From NCBI RefSeq assembly GCF_036173065.1, contig NZ_CP108041.1:1178001-1242000 (forward strand): 64,000 nucleotides of DNA, read 5' to 3'. The stretch comes from Rhodococcus sp. NBC_00297 (GTDB lineage: Bacteria > Actinomycetota > Actinomycetes > Mycobacteriales > Mycobacteriaceae). The position numbers and the translations under genes are program-made. Under the pieces are notes generated by a model. That model searched no databases and was not told where the DNA came from. It worked only from the letters and a program-made list of their open reading frames with translations. Shown here piece after piece: positions 35,006 through 43,705 of this stretch. The number at the start of each line of letters is the position of its first letter. Within the stretch, counting starts at the first letter, position 1.

Positions 35006-35331
35006 CGCTCGCCCTTCTCGCTCTCCGCATCCTTCCCGGAACCGGTGTCGGCCTTGTCGGTGTCGGATTTCTCGGTGCCGGATCTCTCTGAGGCACCGTC
35101 CTCGTCGAAGTCCGCGAACGCGGTACCGGACACGGTGCCGCCGGTGCCGGGCAGCGTCACCGTCTCACGCGCACCGGTCTCGTAGCGCGCATTGAGGCCG
35201 TCCATCTTCTCGCCGGCGCGATCGAGGTCCTCCTGCGTCAGCTCGGGGCCCACGGTCTCCTCGTTCGCCGAACCGGTGTCGGAGGACGTGTCGTCGGTGT
35301 TCGTCGTGTCGGGCTGCTCGTCACTCGTCAT
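34993..35331 (-). CDS. Acidic hydrophilic hypothetical protein
   Basis: The 112-residue product is rich in Asp, Glu, Ser and Thr with no hydrophobic helix, so it is probably intrinsically disordered; only [22 protein letters not shown] (about 35-56) looks helical. ATG at 35331 (MTSDEQPD). No family is recognised. It is convergent with the nitrobindin gene and its expression would have to pass or start after the terminator at 35381-35402. Confidence 0.55.
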   Translation of the reverse strand: MTSDEQPDTTNTDDTSSDTGSANEETVGPELTQEDLDRAGEKMDGLNARYETGARETVTLPGTGGTVSGTAFADFDEDGASERSGTEKSDTDKADTGSGKDAESEKGERQPT

Positions 35332-35380
35332 GTCCCCCACAGTGACACAGGCGAGGGGGTCTGCTCGGCAGAACGGGAAA

Positions 35381-35402
35381 GACCAGGCGCGCGGGCCTGG
35401 TC
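35381..35402 (-). terminator. Terminator downstream of the cyd operon
   Basis: An 8-bp stem (GACCAGGC/GCCTGGTC) with a 6-base loop is followed on the minus strand by TTTCCC. It lies 150 bases after the cydC stop and just upstream of the acidic-protein gene. Confidence 0.6.
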
Positions 35403-35413
35403 CGGACATGGGA

Positions 35414-35489
35414 CGACCCCCGAGCCCTACCGGTACACCGTTGCAGGAGTACGGGTCTCGGTCTGGACGGACCGAGGGCTCGGGGGTCG
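35414..35489 (-). ncRNA. Structured RNA segment after cydC, unidentified
   Basis: A 15-bp perfect long-range stem joins 35414-35428 (CGACCCCCGAGCCCT) with 35475-35489. Inside it a 7-bp hairpin (CTCGGTC/GACCGAG, 35457-35476) competes for two bases of the outer stem. A terminator follows at 35381-35402 on the minus strand. It could be the 3' end of the cyd mRNA or a separate small RNA. I could not match it to 4.5S RNA, tmRNA or another known family. The 220-base gap 35332-35551 holds this and the terminator. Confidence 0.35.
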
Positions 35490-35551
35490 GGTAGCTGCCT
35501 GGTATTCGCCCGCCGCTCGCGCGGTGAGAGAAGAACCGTCAGCGGTTGCGG

Positions 35552-37348
35552 CTAGCGGGCAGCCACCTCACGCGTCCAAGAGTCATACAATTCCAGACCA
35601 CCTCCTCTCTCGTGTACAGACGACGCTACGCGTGGATCAGCCCGGTCGGCAACGTCTTTTTCCGTGAGCGAACACACCTGACGTTCACCGCTCACGGTCA
35701 CCACTCGAACGCCCGTCGGCACCGGTCGATGCGTCACGACCAGAACGGTCGTCGCCCGATCGAACAGTCCACCGTCGGGATCGAGCATCGCGGCGAGCAA
35801 CGCGGCGGAGGACACGTCGTCCACGTGTTCGGTGGGCTCGTCGACGATGATCACCGCCGCCCGCGAGAGCGTCGCGCGGGCCAGCAGCAGTCGGCGACGC
35901 TGTCCGCCGGACAGCACCTCCGCGCCGCCGTCGAGGTCCGTGTGCACACCGTCGGGCAGTGCGCGCACCCAGTCGCCGAGCCCGACCCGGTCGAGTGCCG
36001 CCGTCGCCTCCGTCTCGGTCACGTCACCGCGCACCACACGGAGGTTCTCCAGAACGGTGGTCCGGAAGACATGGGCGTCCTCGGCGACGTAGGACACCGT
36101 CCGGCGCACCGCGTCCTCGGACAGTTCGCCGACGGACCTGCCGTCGACGAGCACGGCGCCCGCGGCGGGGGCGACGAGCCCCGCGATCGTCATGGCGAGC
36201 GTGGACTTGCCGACGCCGCTGGGTCCGCTGATCGCCAGGCGCGCACCGGGTTCCACCACCAGAGATACCGGCGCGGTCCGCGATCCGCCGCGGCCTGCGA
36301 CGACGTCGCACACCTCGAGGCGCACCGACGGCGACGGCGACGGCGACGGGTCGTCCTTCGGCGTCACCGCCGGCCCGGAGCGGGCCTCGTCCACGAGAGC
36401 CATGATCCGCCGAGCCGCCGCGGATCCGCGCACCCACGCCACCGCGGCGGCGGGTATCGCACCCGTCGCCTCGAACGCGGCGAGCGGAACCAGCACCACG
36501 ACGGCGAGCCCGGTGGGGTCGGTGCCGCCCGCGAACCCCGATGCGGTGCCGTACGCCGAGATGCCGACGGCGAGGGCGCCCAGCACCGCGACTCCCATCG
36601 ACAGCGGGGTCGCCGCGGCGGACAGGGCGGACCACCCGGCGGCGCGGTCCTGCGCGGCACCGACGGCGCGGTCGGCCTCGTCGGCGCGGCGTCGCACGTC
36701 TGCCAGTCGCCCGGACACCCGGAGTTCGGCGGCGTGGTCGATCGCGGTGACGGCGTGGGCGGCGAAGTCGGCTCGCGCAGCGACGAGATCATGGGCGACG
36801 GCCCGCTCGGCCCTGGCGCTCGACCAGGGCGCCACGACCCCGGAGACGAGCAGCGCGACCGCCAGGACGATTGCCGCGGCAGGGGACCACACGGCGACGA
36901 GTCCGACCGCGAGGGCCGAGACCACCGCGGCGACGGCGACGGGAACGAGGGCGCGCACCACCACGTCGCCGACGGCGTCCACGTCGGCGCCGGTCCGCAC
37001 GAGGAGATCCCCTCGCCGCGTCGTCACCGCCGTGGCCGAATCACCCTGCGACAGATCGCGGTACAGGGTGGACCGCGCACGGACGGTCCCGCGCAGTGCG
37101 ACGTCGTGAGTGGCCAGTCGTTCCAGATACCGACACACGCCGCGCGTGATGCCGAGCGCGCGCACCGCGACCACGGCCACCGAGAGGTGCAACACCGGCG
37201 GCATCTGCCATGCCCGCGTGATGAGCCAGGCCGAGAGCGCGGACAGCGCGAGTGCACTGCCCAGCGTCGCGACTCCCGCCGCCACGGCCCGCGCGACGCG
37301 CCCCGGCGGCAGGTCGAGCAGCCGCAGTGCCCGCGTCAGATCGCTCAT
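35552..37348 (-). CDS. cydC: Thiol reductant ABC exporter subunit CydC
   Basis: The 598-residue half-transporter has an N-terminal membrane domain with six helices (about 20-300) and a C-terminal ATPase domain with Walker A GPSGVGKST (near 375), signature LSGGQRRR and Walker B VIIVDEPTEHVDD. CydDC exports cysteine or glutathione-type reductants and is needed to assemble cytochrome bd. ATG overlaps the cydD stop by four bases. A serine/proline repeat (SPSPSPS near 338) links the domains. Last gene of cydABDC. Confidence 0.92.
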   Translation of the reverse strand: MSDLTRALRLLDLPPGRVARAVAAGVATLGSALALSALSAWLITRAWQMPPVLHLSVAVVAVRALGITRGVCRYLERLATHDVALRGTVRARSTLYRDLSQGDSATAVTTRRGDLLVRTGADVDAVGDVVVRALVPVAVAAVVSALAVGLVAVWSPAAAIVLAVALLVSGVVAPWSSARAERAVAHDLVAARADFAAHAVTAIDHAAELRVSGRLADVRRRADEADRAVGAAQDRAAGWSALSAAATPLSMGVAVLGALAVGISAYGTASGFAGGTDPTGLAVVVLVPLAAFEATGAIPAAAVAWVRGSAAARRIMALVDEARSGPAVTPKDDPSPSPSPSVRLEVCDVVAGRGGSRTAPVSLVVEPGARLAISGPSGVGKSTLAMTIAGLVAPAAGAVLVDGRSVGELSEDAVRRTVSYVAEDAHVFRTTVLENLRVVRGDVTETEATAALDRVGLGDWVRALPDGVHTDLDGGAEVLSGGQRRRLLLARATLSRAAVIIVDEPTEHVDDVSSAALLAAMLDPDGGLFDRATTVLVVTHRPVPTGVRVVTVSGERQVCSLTEKDVADRADPRVASSVHERGGGLELYDSWTREVAAR

Positions 37349-39027
37349 GCCGACACCGCCGCTCGGTCCACGTGCACGACAGTGTCCGCGGCGGCGAGCA
37401 CCTCGGGCGTGTGCCCCACGATGACGACGGTGCGGCCGCCGTCGGCCGCGGCCCGCAGGGACCCGAGCACCCGACGCGCCGATTCCGGGTCGAGGTGGGC
37501 GGTCGGTTCGTCCAGGAGCACGACGGATTCCGTCGCGGCGAGAGTGCGCGTCAGGGCCAACCGCTGGGCTTCTCCGACGGACAGTCCCACTCCCCCGGCG
37601 CCGAGCATCGTCGCGGCTCCGCGGGGCAGGGACGCCAGGACGGACGAGAACCCCGTGGCGCGAGCAGCTTCGGCCACGTCACCACGCGCCCCGAGGTCGA
37701 GGTTGTCGGCGACGGATCCGGCGACGACGGCCGGACGCTGCGGCTGCCAGGTCACACGGCGCCACCACCGGTCGAGGTCGACGGTCGACAGGTCGACCCG
37801 CACCCCGTCGGAGCCCACGAGGGAGACGGACCCCTCGTCGGGATCGACGAGCCCGAGAACGGACGCCAGGACCGTGGACTTCCCGGTCCCGTTGGCGCCG
37901 GTCAGCACCGTCACCCGTCCCGCCCGGAACGTCGCGTCGAGGTGGCGGGGTGCCCACCCGTCCCGCCCGCGGACCGACAGGTTCGTCAGGACGACGGTGA
38001 CCGGACCGGTGGGCGGCGCGGCCGTCCGCTGGTCATGCGGCGCCTGCGACTCGGCGCTCTCGAGCAGAGCGAAGGTACGTCCCGCGGCCTCCGCACCGTC
38101 CTCGGACGCGTGGAAGGCGGCACCGAGTGTGCGCAGCGGCAGGTAGACCTCGGGCGCCAGAATGAGCGCGATGATGCCGGGCGCCAGCTCCATGTCGCCG
38201 TACACGAGGCGTAGACCGATCGACACCGCGACGAGTGCGACGCCGAGCGTGGCCAGCAGTTCGAGCACCATGGACGAGAGGAAGGCGACGCGCAGTGCGG
38301 CCATCGTCCGGCGGCGGTGCTCGTCCCCGAGTTCGCCGACCCGCGCGGCCGGCCCGTCCTGCCGGCCGAGTGCGCGCAGTGTCGGGATTCCGGCGAGCAG
38401 GTCCATCAGCTGAGAGGACAGTCGCGTCATCGCGTCGAGGGTTCGTCGGGACCGCCCGCGGGTCATCAGACCGATCAGCACCATGAACACCGGGACCGTC
38501 GGGAGTGTGACCGCCACGATCACCGCGGAGAGCGGATCGACGAACGCGATCACCAGGGTCGCGATCGGCGTGACGGTCGCCGCCAGGACGAGGGCCGGGA
38601 CGTAGTCGGTGAGGTAGGGCGCCAGTCCGTCGAGACCACGCGTGACCACCGTCGACCACTCGCCCCGATCCTCCCCGCCGCGCGAGCGCGTCGTCGTGGC
38701 CGCGTCCAGCATGTCCGCGCGCAACCCGCGCACGACTCGGACCGCCGAGCGGTGCGCGTACCTCGACCGCGCCCACGACGCGAGGACGCGGACCAGCACG
38801 GCGGCAGCCAGGACCGTCAGCTCGGTGGTCCAGGCTCCGACCGTCCGACGGGTCGGGTCGGTGACCGCGCCGCCCAGCACGGTCCCGACGACGACGGCGA
38901 TGACGACGACACACGCGGTCGTCACCAGGGAGAGCGCCACCGACCCCACGAGGTGACGACGGACGGGCACCGACCGGCGCCACAACCGGGGGTCGACCGG
39001 TCCCCGGGGCCGCCTCGTCGCGGTCAT
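37345..39027 (-). CDS. cydD: Thiol reductant ABC exporter subunit CydD
   Basis: The 560-residue partner of CydC has a six-helix membrane domain and an ATPase domain with Walker A GANGTGKST. The signature motif is the variant GLSVGEAQRLAL, the usual form in CydD, and Walker B is VVLLDEPTAHLDPE. The ATG at 39027 overlaps the cydB stop (ATGA). The frame is open much further upstream, but that part is the antisense-like shadow of cydB and not coding. Confidence 0.92.
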   Translation of the reverse strand: MTATRRPRGPVDPRLWRRSVPVRRHLVGSVALSLVTTACVVVIAVVVGTVLGGAVTDPTRRTVGAWTTELTVLAAAVLVRVLASWARSRYAHRSAVRVVRGLRADMLDAATTTRSRGGEDRGEWSTVVTRGLDGLAPYLTDYVPALVLAATVTPIATLVIAFVDPLSAVIVAVTLPTVPVFMVLIGLMTRGRSRRTLDAMTRLSSQLMDLLAGIPTLRALGRQDGPAARVGELGDEHRRRTMAALRVAFLSSMVLELLATLGVALVAVSIGLRLVYGDMELAPGIIALILAPEVYLPLRTLGAAFHASEDGAEAAGRTFALLESAESQAPHDQRTAAPPTGPVTVVLTNLSVRGRDGWAPRHLDATFRAGRVTVLTGANGTGKSTVLASVLGLVDPDEGSVSLVGSDGVRVDLSTVDLDRWWRRVTWQPQRPAVVAGSVADNLDLGARGDVAEAARATGFSSVLASLPRGAATMLGAGGVGLSVGEAQRLALTRTLAATESVVLLDEPTAHLDPESARRVLGSLRAAADGGRTVVIVGHTPEVLAAADTVVHVDRAAVSA

Positions 39028-40058
39028 CGGGTGCTCGCCAGGCCGATGGACGCCGGGATCTGCGTCGTCGAGATGCGTCGACGGAAGACCCAGTAGGTCC
39101 AGCCCTGGTAGGCCAGGACCACCGGTGCCACGATCGCCGACAGCCACGCCATGATGCGCAACGTGTACGCGGAGGACGACGCGTTGTCGACGGTCAGCGA
39201 GAACGCGCCGTCGATGGTCGAGGGCATCACGTTCGGGAACAGTGAGCAGAAGAGCAACAGCACGGCTCCGCCGATGGTCACGGTGGTGCCGACGAAGGCC
39301 CATCCGTCTCGCCCGCGCAGCACGGCCACCGCTGCCGTCACCAGCCCTGCCACGGCAGCGGCGACGATCCACCAGGTCCAGCCCTTCCCGTGCGCGAGCT
39401 GAGTCCACAGTGCGAACACCCCGGCGCCCACCACGGTCGGAACGATCAGTGCCGCAGCGAGTCTCGATGCGTCCGCTCGAACCTCGCCGGCCGTCTTGAG
39501 GGCGATGAACACGGCACCGTGGAACGCGAAGAGCATCGCCGTGGTCGCACCACCCAGCAGCGCATAGGGAGTGAGAAGGTCGAACAGTCCCGAGGTGACC
39601 TTCTTGTCCGCGTCGATGGCGACACCGCGCACGATGTTCGCGAAGGCGACGCCCCACAGCACCGCGGGCACCCAGGAACCGATCCCGATACCGAGGTCGC
39701 ACCGACGCCGCCACACGGGGTCGTCGATCTTGCCGCGGTACTCGATGGCACAGATACGCAGGATGAGCGCCACGAGGATCAGCAGCAGCGGCAGATAGAA
39801 GCCGGAGAAGAGCGTCGCGTACCACTCGGGGAAGGCCGCGAAGAGCACTCCTCCCGCCGTGATGAGCCACACCTCGTTGACGTCCCACACCGGACCGATC
39901 GTGTTGAGCACGACGCGACGTCGGGTCTCGGCGTCGTCCCGGCCGGATCGACCGAGAACGGGCATGAGCATGCCGACCCCGAAGTCGAAGCCCTCGAGAA
40001 CGAAGTATCCGACGAACAATGCGGTGACGACGGCGAACCAGAATTCGGGCGTTCCCAT
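39024..40058 (-). CDS. cydB: Cytochrome bd oxidase subunit II
   Basis: The roughly 344-residue membrane protein has eight or nine helices and CydB motifs: GFDFGVGMLMPVLGR near 25-39, the NEVWLITAGGVLFAAFPEWYA segment and the closing YQGWTYWVFRRR. With CydA it forms the oxygen-reducing bd quinol oxidase. I chose the ATG at 40058 because GGAG is 8 bases upstream; an ATG two codons earlier (40064) is too close to it. Overlaps cydD by four bases. Confidence 0.95.
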   Translation of the reverse strand: MGTPEFWFAVVTALFVGYFVLEGFDFGVGMLMPVLGRSGRDDAETRRRVVLNTIGPVWDVNEVWLITAGGVLFAAFPEWYATLFSGFYLPLLLILVALILRICAIEYRGKIDDPVWRRRCDLGIGIGSWVPAVLWGVAFANIVRGVAIDADKKVTSGLFDLLTPYALLGGATTAMLFAFHGAVFIALKTAGEVRADASRLAAALIVPTVVGAGVFALWTQLAHGKGWTWWIVAAAVAGLVTAAVAVLRGRDGWAFVGTTVTIGGAVLLLFCSLFPNVMPSTIDGAFSLTVDNASSSAYTLRIMAWLSAIVAPVVLAYQGWTYWVFRRRISTTQIPASIGLASTR

Positions 40059-40076
40059 GATCATGTCTCCGGCGGG

Positions 40077-41543
40077 TCAGTAGGCGAACGACAGCGGGCG
40101 GGCGTCGGCGTCGGTGTCGTCACCGTCGTCGTCGTGGGGGTGCCTGTCGTGCTCGAGCGGACCTGCCTGCACGTAGCGACGCATGAGCAGGAACCAGACG
40201 GCACCGAGCCCGGCATAGAGGACGGTGAACGTCGCGAGGGACGCCGCCACCAGAGCGACGGGGTGGTCGGACACGCCCTGGTCGACCGTCAGGCGGATCA
40301 TGTCGACTCCGCTGGGGTTGGGCGCGACGATCCAGGGTTGGCGGCCCATCTCGGTGAAGATCCAGCCCGCACTGTTCGCCAGGAAGGGTGTCGGGATCGC
40401 GAGCAGTGAGAGCCGGGAGAACCAGCGCTGGTCCGGAACTCGGCCACCTCGAGTGACCCACAGGCCGGCGATTGCGAGCACGGCGGACCCGGCGGCGAGG
40501 CCGATCATCATCCGGAAGGCCCAGTAGGTCACGAAGAGGTTGGGCCGATAGTTACCCGGTCCGTACTGCTCCTCGTACTGCTGCTGCAGCTCGGTGACCC
40601 CCTGGACGGTCGCGTCGACGTCGCTCTTCGCGAGGAACGACGTCAGGCCGGGGATCGCGACGATGTGCTGGACGCTGTCGCAGTTGTTGTGGGTGCCGAT
40701 GGTGAGGATCGAGAACGAGGCGCCGGTCTCGGTGTGACACAGCGACTCTGCCGATGCCATCTTCATGGGCTGCTGCTCGAACATCAGCTTGCCCTGCACG
40801 TCTCCGGTGATCGCGAGTGCAGCGCCGGAGGCGATCATGACGACGAATGCCAGCCGGGCCGCGGGGCGGAACATGGAGCGGGCCTCCGACGAGGGACCGA
40901 CGTCGCCGCGACGTGCGCTGCGCACCATCCACCACCCGGCGATGCCGGCGACGAATGTCGCTGCGGTGAGGAAGGATCCGGCCACCGCGTGCGGGAACGC
41001 CGCGAGCGCCGTGTTGTTGGTGAGCATGGCCCAGAAGTCGACGAGCTCGGCACGCCCCGTGTCCGGGTCGTAGACGGCCCCCACCGGGTGCTGCATCCAC
41101 GAGTTCGCGGCGATGATGAAGTAGGCGGAGGCGTTGACCCCGATGGCCACCAGCCAGATCGTCGCCAGGTGAACGACTTTCGGCAGCCGTTGCCACCCGA
41201 AGATCCACAGCCCGAGGAACGTGGACTCGAGGAAGAACGCGACGAGGCCCTCGAGCGCGAGCGGCGCACCGAAGACGTCGCCCACGAACCGCGAGTACTC
41301 GGACCAGTTCATGCCGAACTGGAACTCCTGGACGATGCCGGTGGCGACGCCGAGTGCGAAGTTGACGAGGAAGAGCTTGCCGAAGAACTTGGTGAGCCGA
41401 TACCAGGAGTCCTTGCCGGTGATCACCCACATGGTCTGCATCGCGGCGACGATCGGAGCGAGTCCGATGGTCAGCGGGACGAGCAGGAAGTGATAGACGG
41501 TGGTGATTCCGAACTGCCATCGTGAGACATCGAGTGCGTCCAT
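40077..41543 (-). CDS. cydA: Cytochrome bd oxidase subunit I
   Basis: The 488-residue subunit carries the three hemes and oxidises quinol. The heme ligand H18 lies in RWQFGITTVYHFLLVPLTIG. FQFGMNWSEYSRFVGDVFGAPLA and the MFEQQPMKMASAE quinol-site segment are conserved, as is the later GRQPWIV. The quinol loop is of the short type common outside enterobacteria. A histidine/aspartate-rich tail (HDRHPHDDDGDDTDAD) ends the protein. First gene of cydABDC; a 22-bp palindrome lies in its leader region. Confidence 0.96.
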   Translation of the reverse strand: MDALDVSRWQFGITTVYHFLLVPLTIGLAPIVAAMQTMWVITGKDSWYRLTKFFGKLFLVNFALGVATGIVQEFQFGMNWSEYSRFVGDVFGAPLALEGLVAFFLESTFLGLWIFGWQRLPKVVHLATIWLVAIGVNASAYFIIAANSWMQHPVGAVYDPDTGRAELVDFWAMLTNNTALAAFPHAVAGSFLTAATFVAGIAGWWMVRSARRGDVGPSSEARSMFRPAARLAFVVMIASGAALAITGDVQGKLMFEQQPMKMASAESLCHTETGASFSILTIGTHNNCDSVQHIVAIPGLTSFLAKSDVDATVQGVTELQQQYEEQYGPGNYRPNLFVTYWAFRMMIGLAAGSAVLAIAGLWVTRGGRVPDQRWFSRLSLLAIPTPFLANSAGWIFTEMGRQPWIVAPNPSGVDMIRLTVDQGVSDHPVALVAASLATFTVLYAGLGAVWFLLMRRYVQAGPLEHDRHPHDDDGDDTDADARPLSFAY

Positions 41544-41597
41544 GACCAGCTTCTTGTCGTCGGCTGCGAGGCGGGGATCCTGCCTACGGGGCCGACG

Positions 41598-41619
41598 CTA
41601 CTACTACGCGTAGTAGTAG
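41598..41619. promoter_or_regulatory. 22-bp palindrome upstream of cydA
   Basis: A perfect palindrome with three CTA repeats on the left and three TAG repeats on the right (arm CTACTACTACG) lies 55 bases before the cydA start, in the 112-base gap after pabC. Its TACTAC/GTAGTA arms recall BlaI/MecI-family operators. It is a strong candidate for the operator controlling the cyd operon; the protein that binds it is not known to me. Confidence 0.6.
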
Positions 41620-41655
41620 GCGATGGACTGTGTCCACCGTTACCTGTGGCGCGCG

Positions 41656-42513
41656 TCAACGCGCGACGGCGGTGTCCACCAGTTCGCGCACGACGCGGTC
41701 CGACGGCATCTCCTTGAGGTGCGTGGTGTCGAGCGTGTGCACGCGCGCGGCCAGCGTGACGGAGGAGATCAGCCAGACACTGTCGGCCAGGATCAGATCG
41801 GCCACCCGCAACGGCTCGTGCGCACAGTCGAAGCCGGCGTCGCCCGCGACCTCGAAGAGAGCGTCCACCGTGGTGCCGCGCAGCACCCCGTGCTCCACCG
41901 GCGGCGTGACCATGCGGCGGTCCACCACGGCCAGCACGCTCGACCGTGGACCCTCGAGCACCTGCCCCTCGATACTGCGGAACACGACCTCGTCGAAACC
42001 CTCTCGTGCCGCGTGGCGCAGGGCCGCCATGTTGGTGGCGTAGGACAGAGTCTTCGCACCGAGCAGCGCCCAGGGCGACTGCTGTGTCGCGTCGATGGAG
42101 AAACCCCGGTTCAGGGTCAGGGCCGACACGCCCTCCGCGCGCGCCTGGGTGACGCGATCGGCGACGGCGGAGACCATGACGAGCGCCGTCTCGGCATCGT
42201 CCGCCCCCTCGCGCCCCCGGCTCAGCAGCAGCCGCATCGCACCCTCGCCGCCACCGGTCTTCTCCCACTGCGCGAGTGCCACGTCCACCGAGCGCCGCCA
42301 TGCGTCGACGTCCGGTTCCGCGAGGTCGAGCATGGCCGCCGACCGGGTGAGGCGGGCGAGGTGGGCGTCGAGTCGGCACGCCCGACCCTCGCGGATCAGC
42401 ACGGTCTCGAAGATGCCGTCCCCGCGCACCGCCGCCAGGTCGTCGGCATGCAGAACAGGCTCGGTCGGATCGAGCACGGCACCGTCCAGGGTCACCACCA
42501 CGCGTGAAGTCAT
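41656..42513 (-). CDS. pabC: Aminodeoxychorismate lyase
   Basis: The 285-residue class IV PLP enzyme makes 4-aminobenzoate for folate. The PLP lysine is K154 in GAKTLSYATNMAALR; GDGIFETVLIREG and the phosphate-binding EGPRSSVLAV are class IV motifs. It could also be a branched-chain or D-amino acid aminotransferase of the same fold, but the position beside ygfZ matches Rv0812, assigned as aminodeoxychorismate lyase. It is divergent from ygfZ. Confidence 0.87.
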   Translation of the reverse strand: MTSRVVVTLDGAVLDPTEPVLHADDLAAVRGDGIFETVLIREGRACRLDAHLARLTRSAAMLDLAEPDVDAWRRSVDVALAQWEKTGGGEGAMRLLLSRGREGADDAETALVMVSAVADRVTQARAEGVSALTLNRGFSIDATQQSPWALLGAKTLSYATNMAALRHAAREGFDEVVFRSIEGQVLEGPRSSVLAVVDRRMVTPPVEHGVLRGTTVDALFEVAGDAGFDCAHEPLRVADLILADSVWLISSVTLAARVHTLDTTHLKEMPSDRVVRELVDTAVAR

Positions 42514-42568
42514 GGCCCCGAGGGTAGTGCCGTGGCCGGACCGGGCAGTCCGCTCCTAGACTGGTGGG

Positions 42569-43705
42569 GTGTCCGAGACCCCTGGCCTGTACTCCTCCCC
42601 CGTTCTGGCCCGCCCCGGCGCGGTGGCCGCACCCCAGGACGGTCCCGATCGTGGAACCGCCTGGCACTACGGGGATCCGTTGGGTGAGCAGCACGCCGCC
42701 GTCACGACCGCCGCGGTCGTCGATCGGTCGAACCGGTTCGTCATCGCGATCACCGGCGAGGAGCGACTGACCTGGTTGCACACCATCTCCAGCCAGCACG
42801 TCGCGACGCTTGCCGACGGAGCCTCCGCGGAGAACCTGAGCCTGGACGTCAACGGGCGCGTCGAACACCACATGGTCATGACCGACCTGGGCGGCACCAC
42901 CTGGATCGACACCGAGGCGGACCGCGGACCGGACCTTCTCGCCTTCCTGTCGAAGATGGTGTTCTGGTCGAAGGCCGCGCCGCGTCGCGGCAGCGAACGG
43001 GTCGTCGTGGCGTTGCTCGGCCCGAAGGCCGGCTCCATCCTGCGAGCGGTGGGCGCCGAGGTGCCCGCGATGCCGTACGACGCCCTGCCGCTCGACGCCG
43101 CGAACCCCGACGCCGGTCTCGTCCGCCGGATGCCGTGGCCGACCCGCACCGATTCCTTCGACGTCCTGGTCCCCGCCGACCGTCTCGACGAGTGGTGGGC
43201 GAAGTTCGTCGTCGCGGGTGCGCGTGAGGCGGGCAGCTGGGCGTTCGAGGCGCTGCGCGTCGAGTCCGGTCGACCACGCCTCGGTCTCGACACCGACGAC
43301 CGCACGATTCCCCACGAGGTCGGCTGGATCGGCGGGGTCACCGAGTTCGGGGCCGTCCACCTCGAGAAGGGGTGCTACCGCGGACAGGAGACGGTGGCGC
43401 GCGTCCACAATCTGGGCAAGCCGCCGCGCCGACTGGTCCTGCTGCACCTCGACGGCTCCGCGGACGGTCGACCGGAGACGGGCGACGACGTCACCGTCGG
43501 CGGCCGGTCCGTGGGCCGCATCGGCACCGTCGTCGATCACTTCGAGCTCGGACCGATCGCGCTCGCTCAGATCAAACGCGCGGTGCCGGTGGAGACCACG
43601 CTCGACGCCGGGCCGTGTGCCGCCTCGATCGATCCCGACTCCTACGTCCTGGACACCGCGGTCCAGGCGGGCCGCGCCGCGGTGGATCGGCTGCGCGGCC
43701 GGTGA
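42569..43705 (+). CDS. ygfZ: Folate-binding Fe-S cluster repair protein YgfZ
   Basis: The 378-residue protein is related to the T-protein of glycine cleavage and binds folate; YgfZ/IBA57 proteins help assemble or repair iron-sulfur clusters. The diagnostic KGCYRGQE lies at about 267-274, preceded by GGVTEFGAVHLE. GTG start at 42569. The MOSC gene overlaps its stop by four bases. Matches Rv0811c by position. Confidence 0.93.
   Translation: MSETPGLYSSPVLARPGAVAAPQDGPDRGTAWHYGDPLGEQHAAVTTAAVVDRSNRFVIAITGEERLTWLHTISSQHVATLADGASAENLSLDVNGRVEHHMVMTDLGGTTWIDTEADRGPDLLAFLSKMVFWSKAAPRRGSERVVVALLGPKAGSILRAVGAEVPAMPYDALPLDAANPDAGLVRRMPWPTRTDSFDVLVPADRLDEWWAKFVVAGAREAGSWAFEALRVESGRPRLGLDTDDRTIPHEVGWIGGVTEFGAVHLEKGCYRGQETVARVHNLGKPPRRLVLLHLDGSADGRPETGDDVTVGGRSVGRIGTVVDHFELGPIALAQIKRAVPVETTLDAGPCAASIDPDSYVLDTAVQAGRAAVDRLRGR

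Noticed and set aside
35403..35495. 4.5S SRP RNA or tmRNA
   Set aside because: The conserved GGAAG-type SRP loop and the tRNA-like ends of tmRNA are missing, though the segment is strongly structured.
35546..38146. An 866-codon open frame on the plus strand
   Set aside because: Antisense to cydC and cydD; low-complexity Arg/His/Pro composition and no domain.
39028..39888. 847-residue cydD extended upstream
   Set aside because: The extra 287 residues are a shadow of cydB; the ATGA overlap at 39027 fits the pattern of the rest of the operon.
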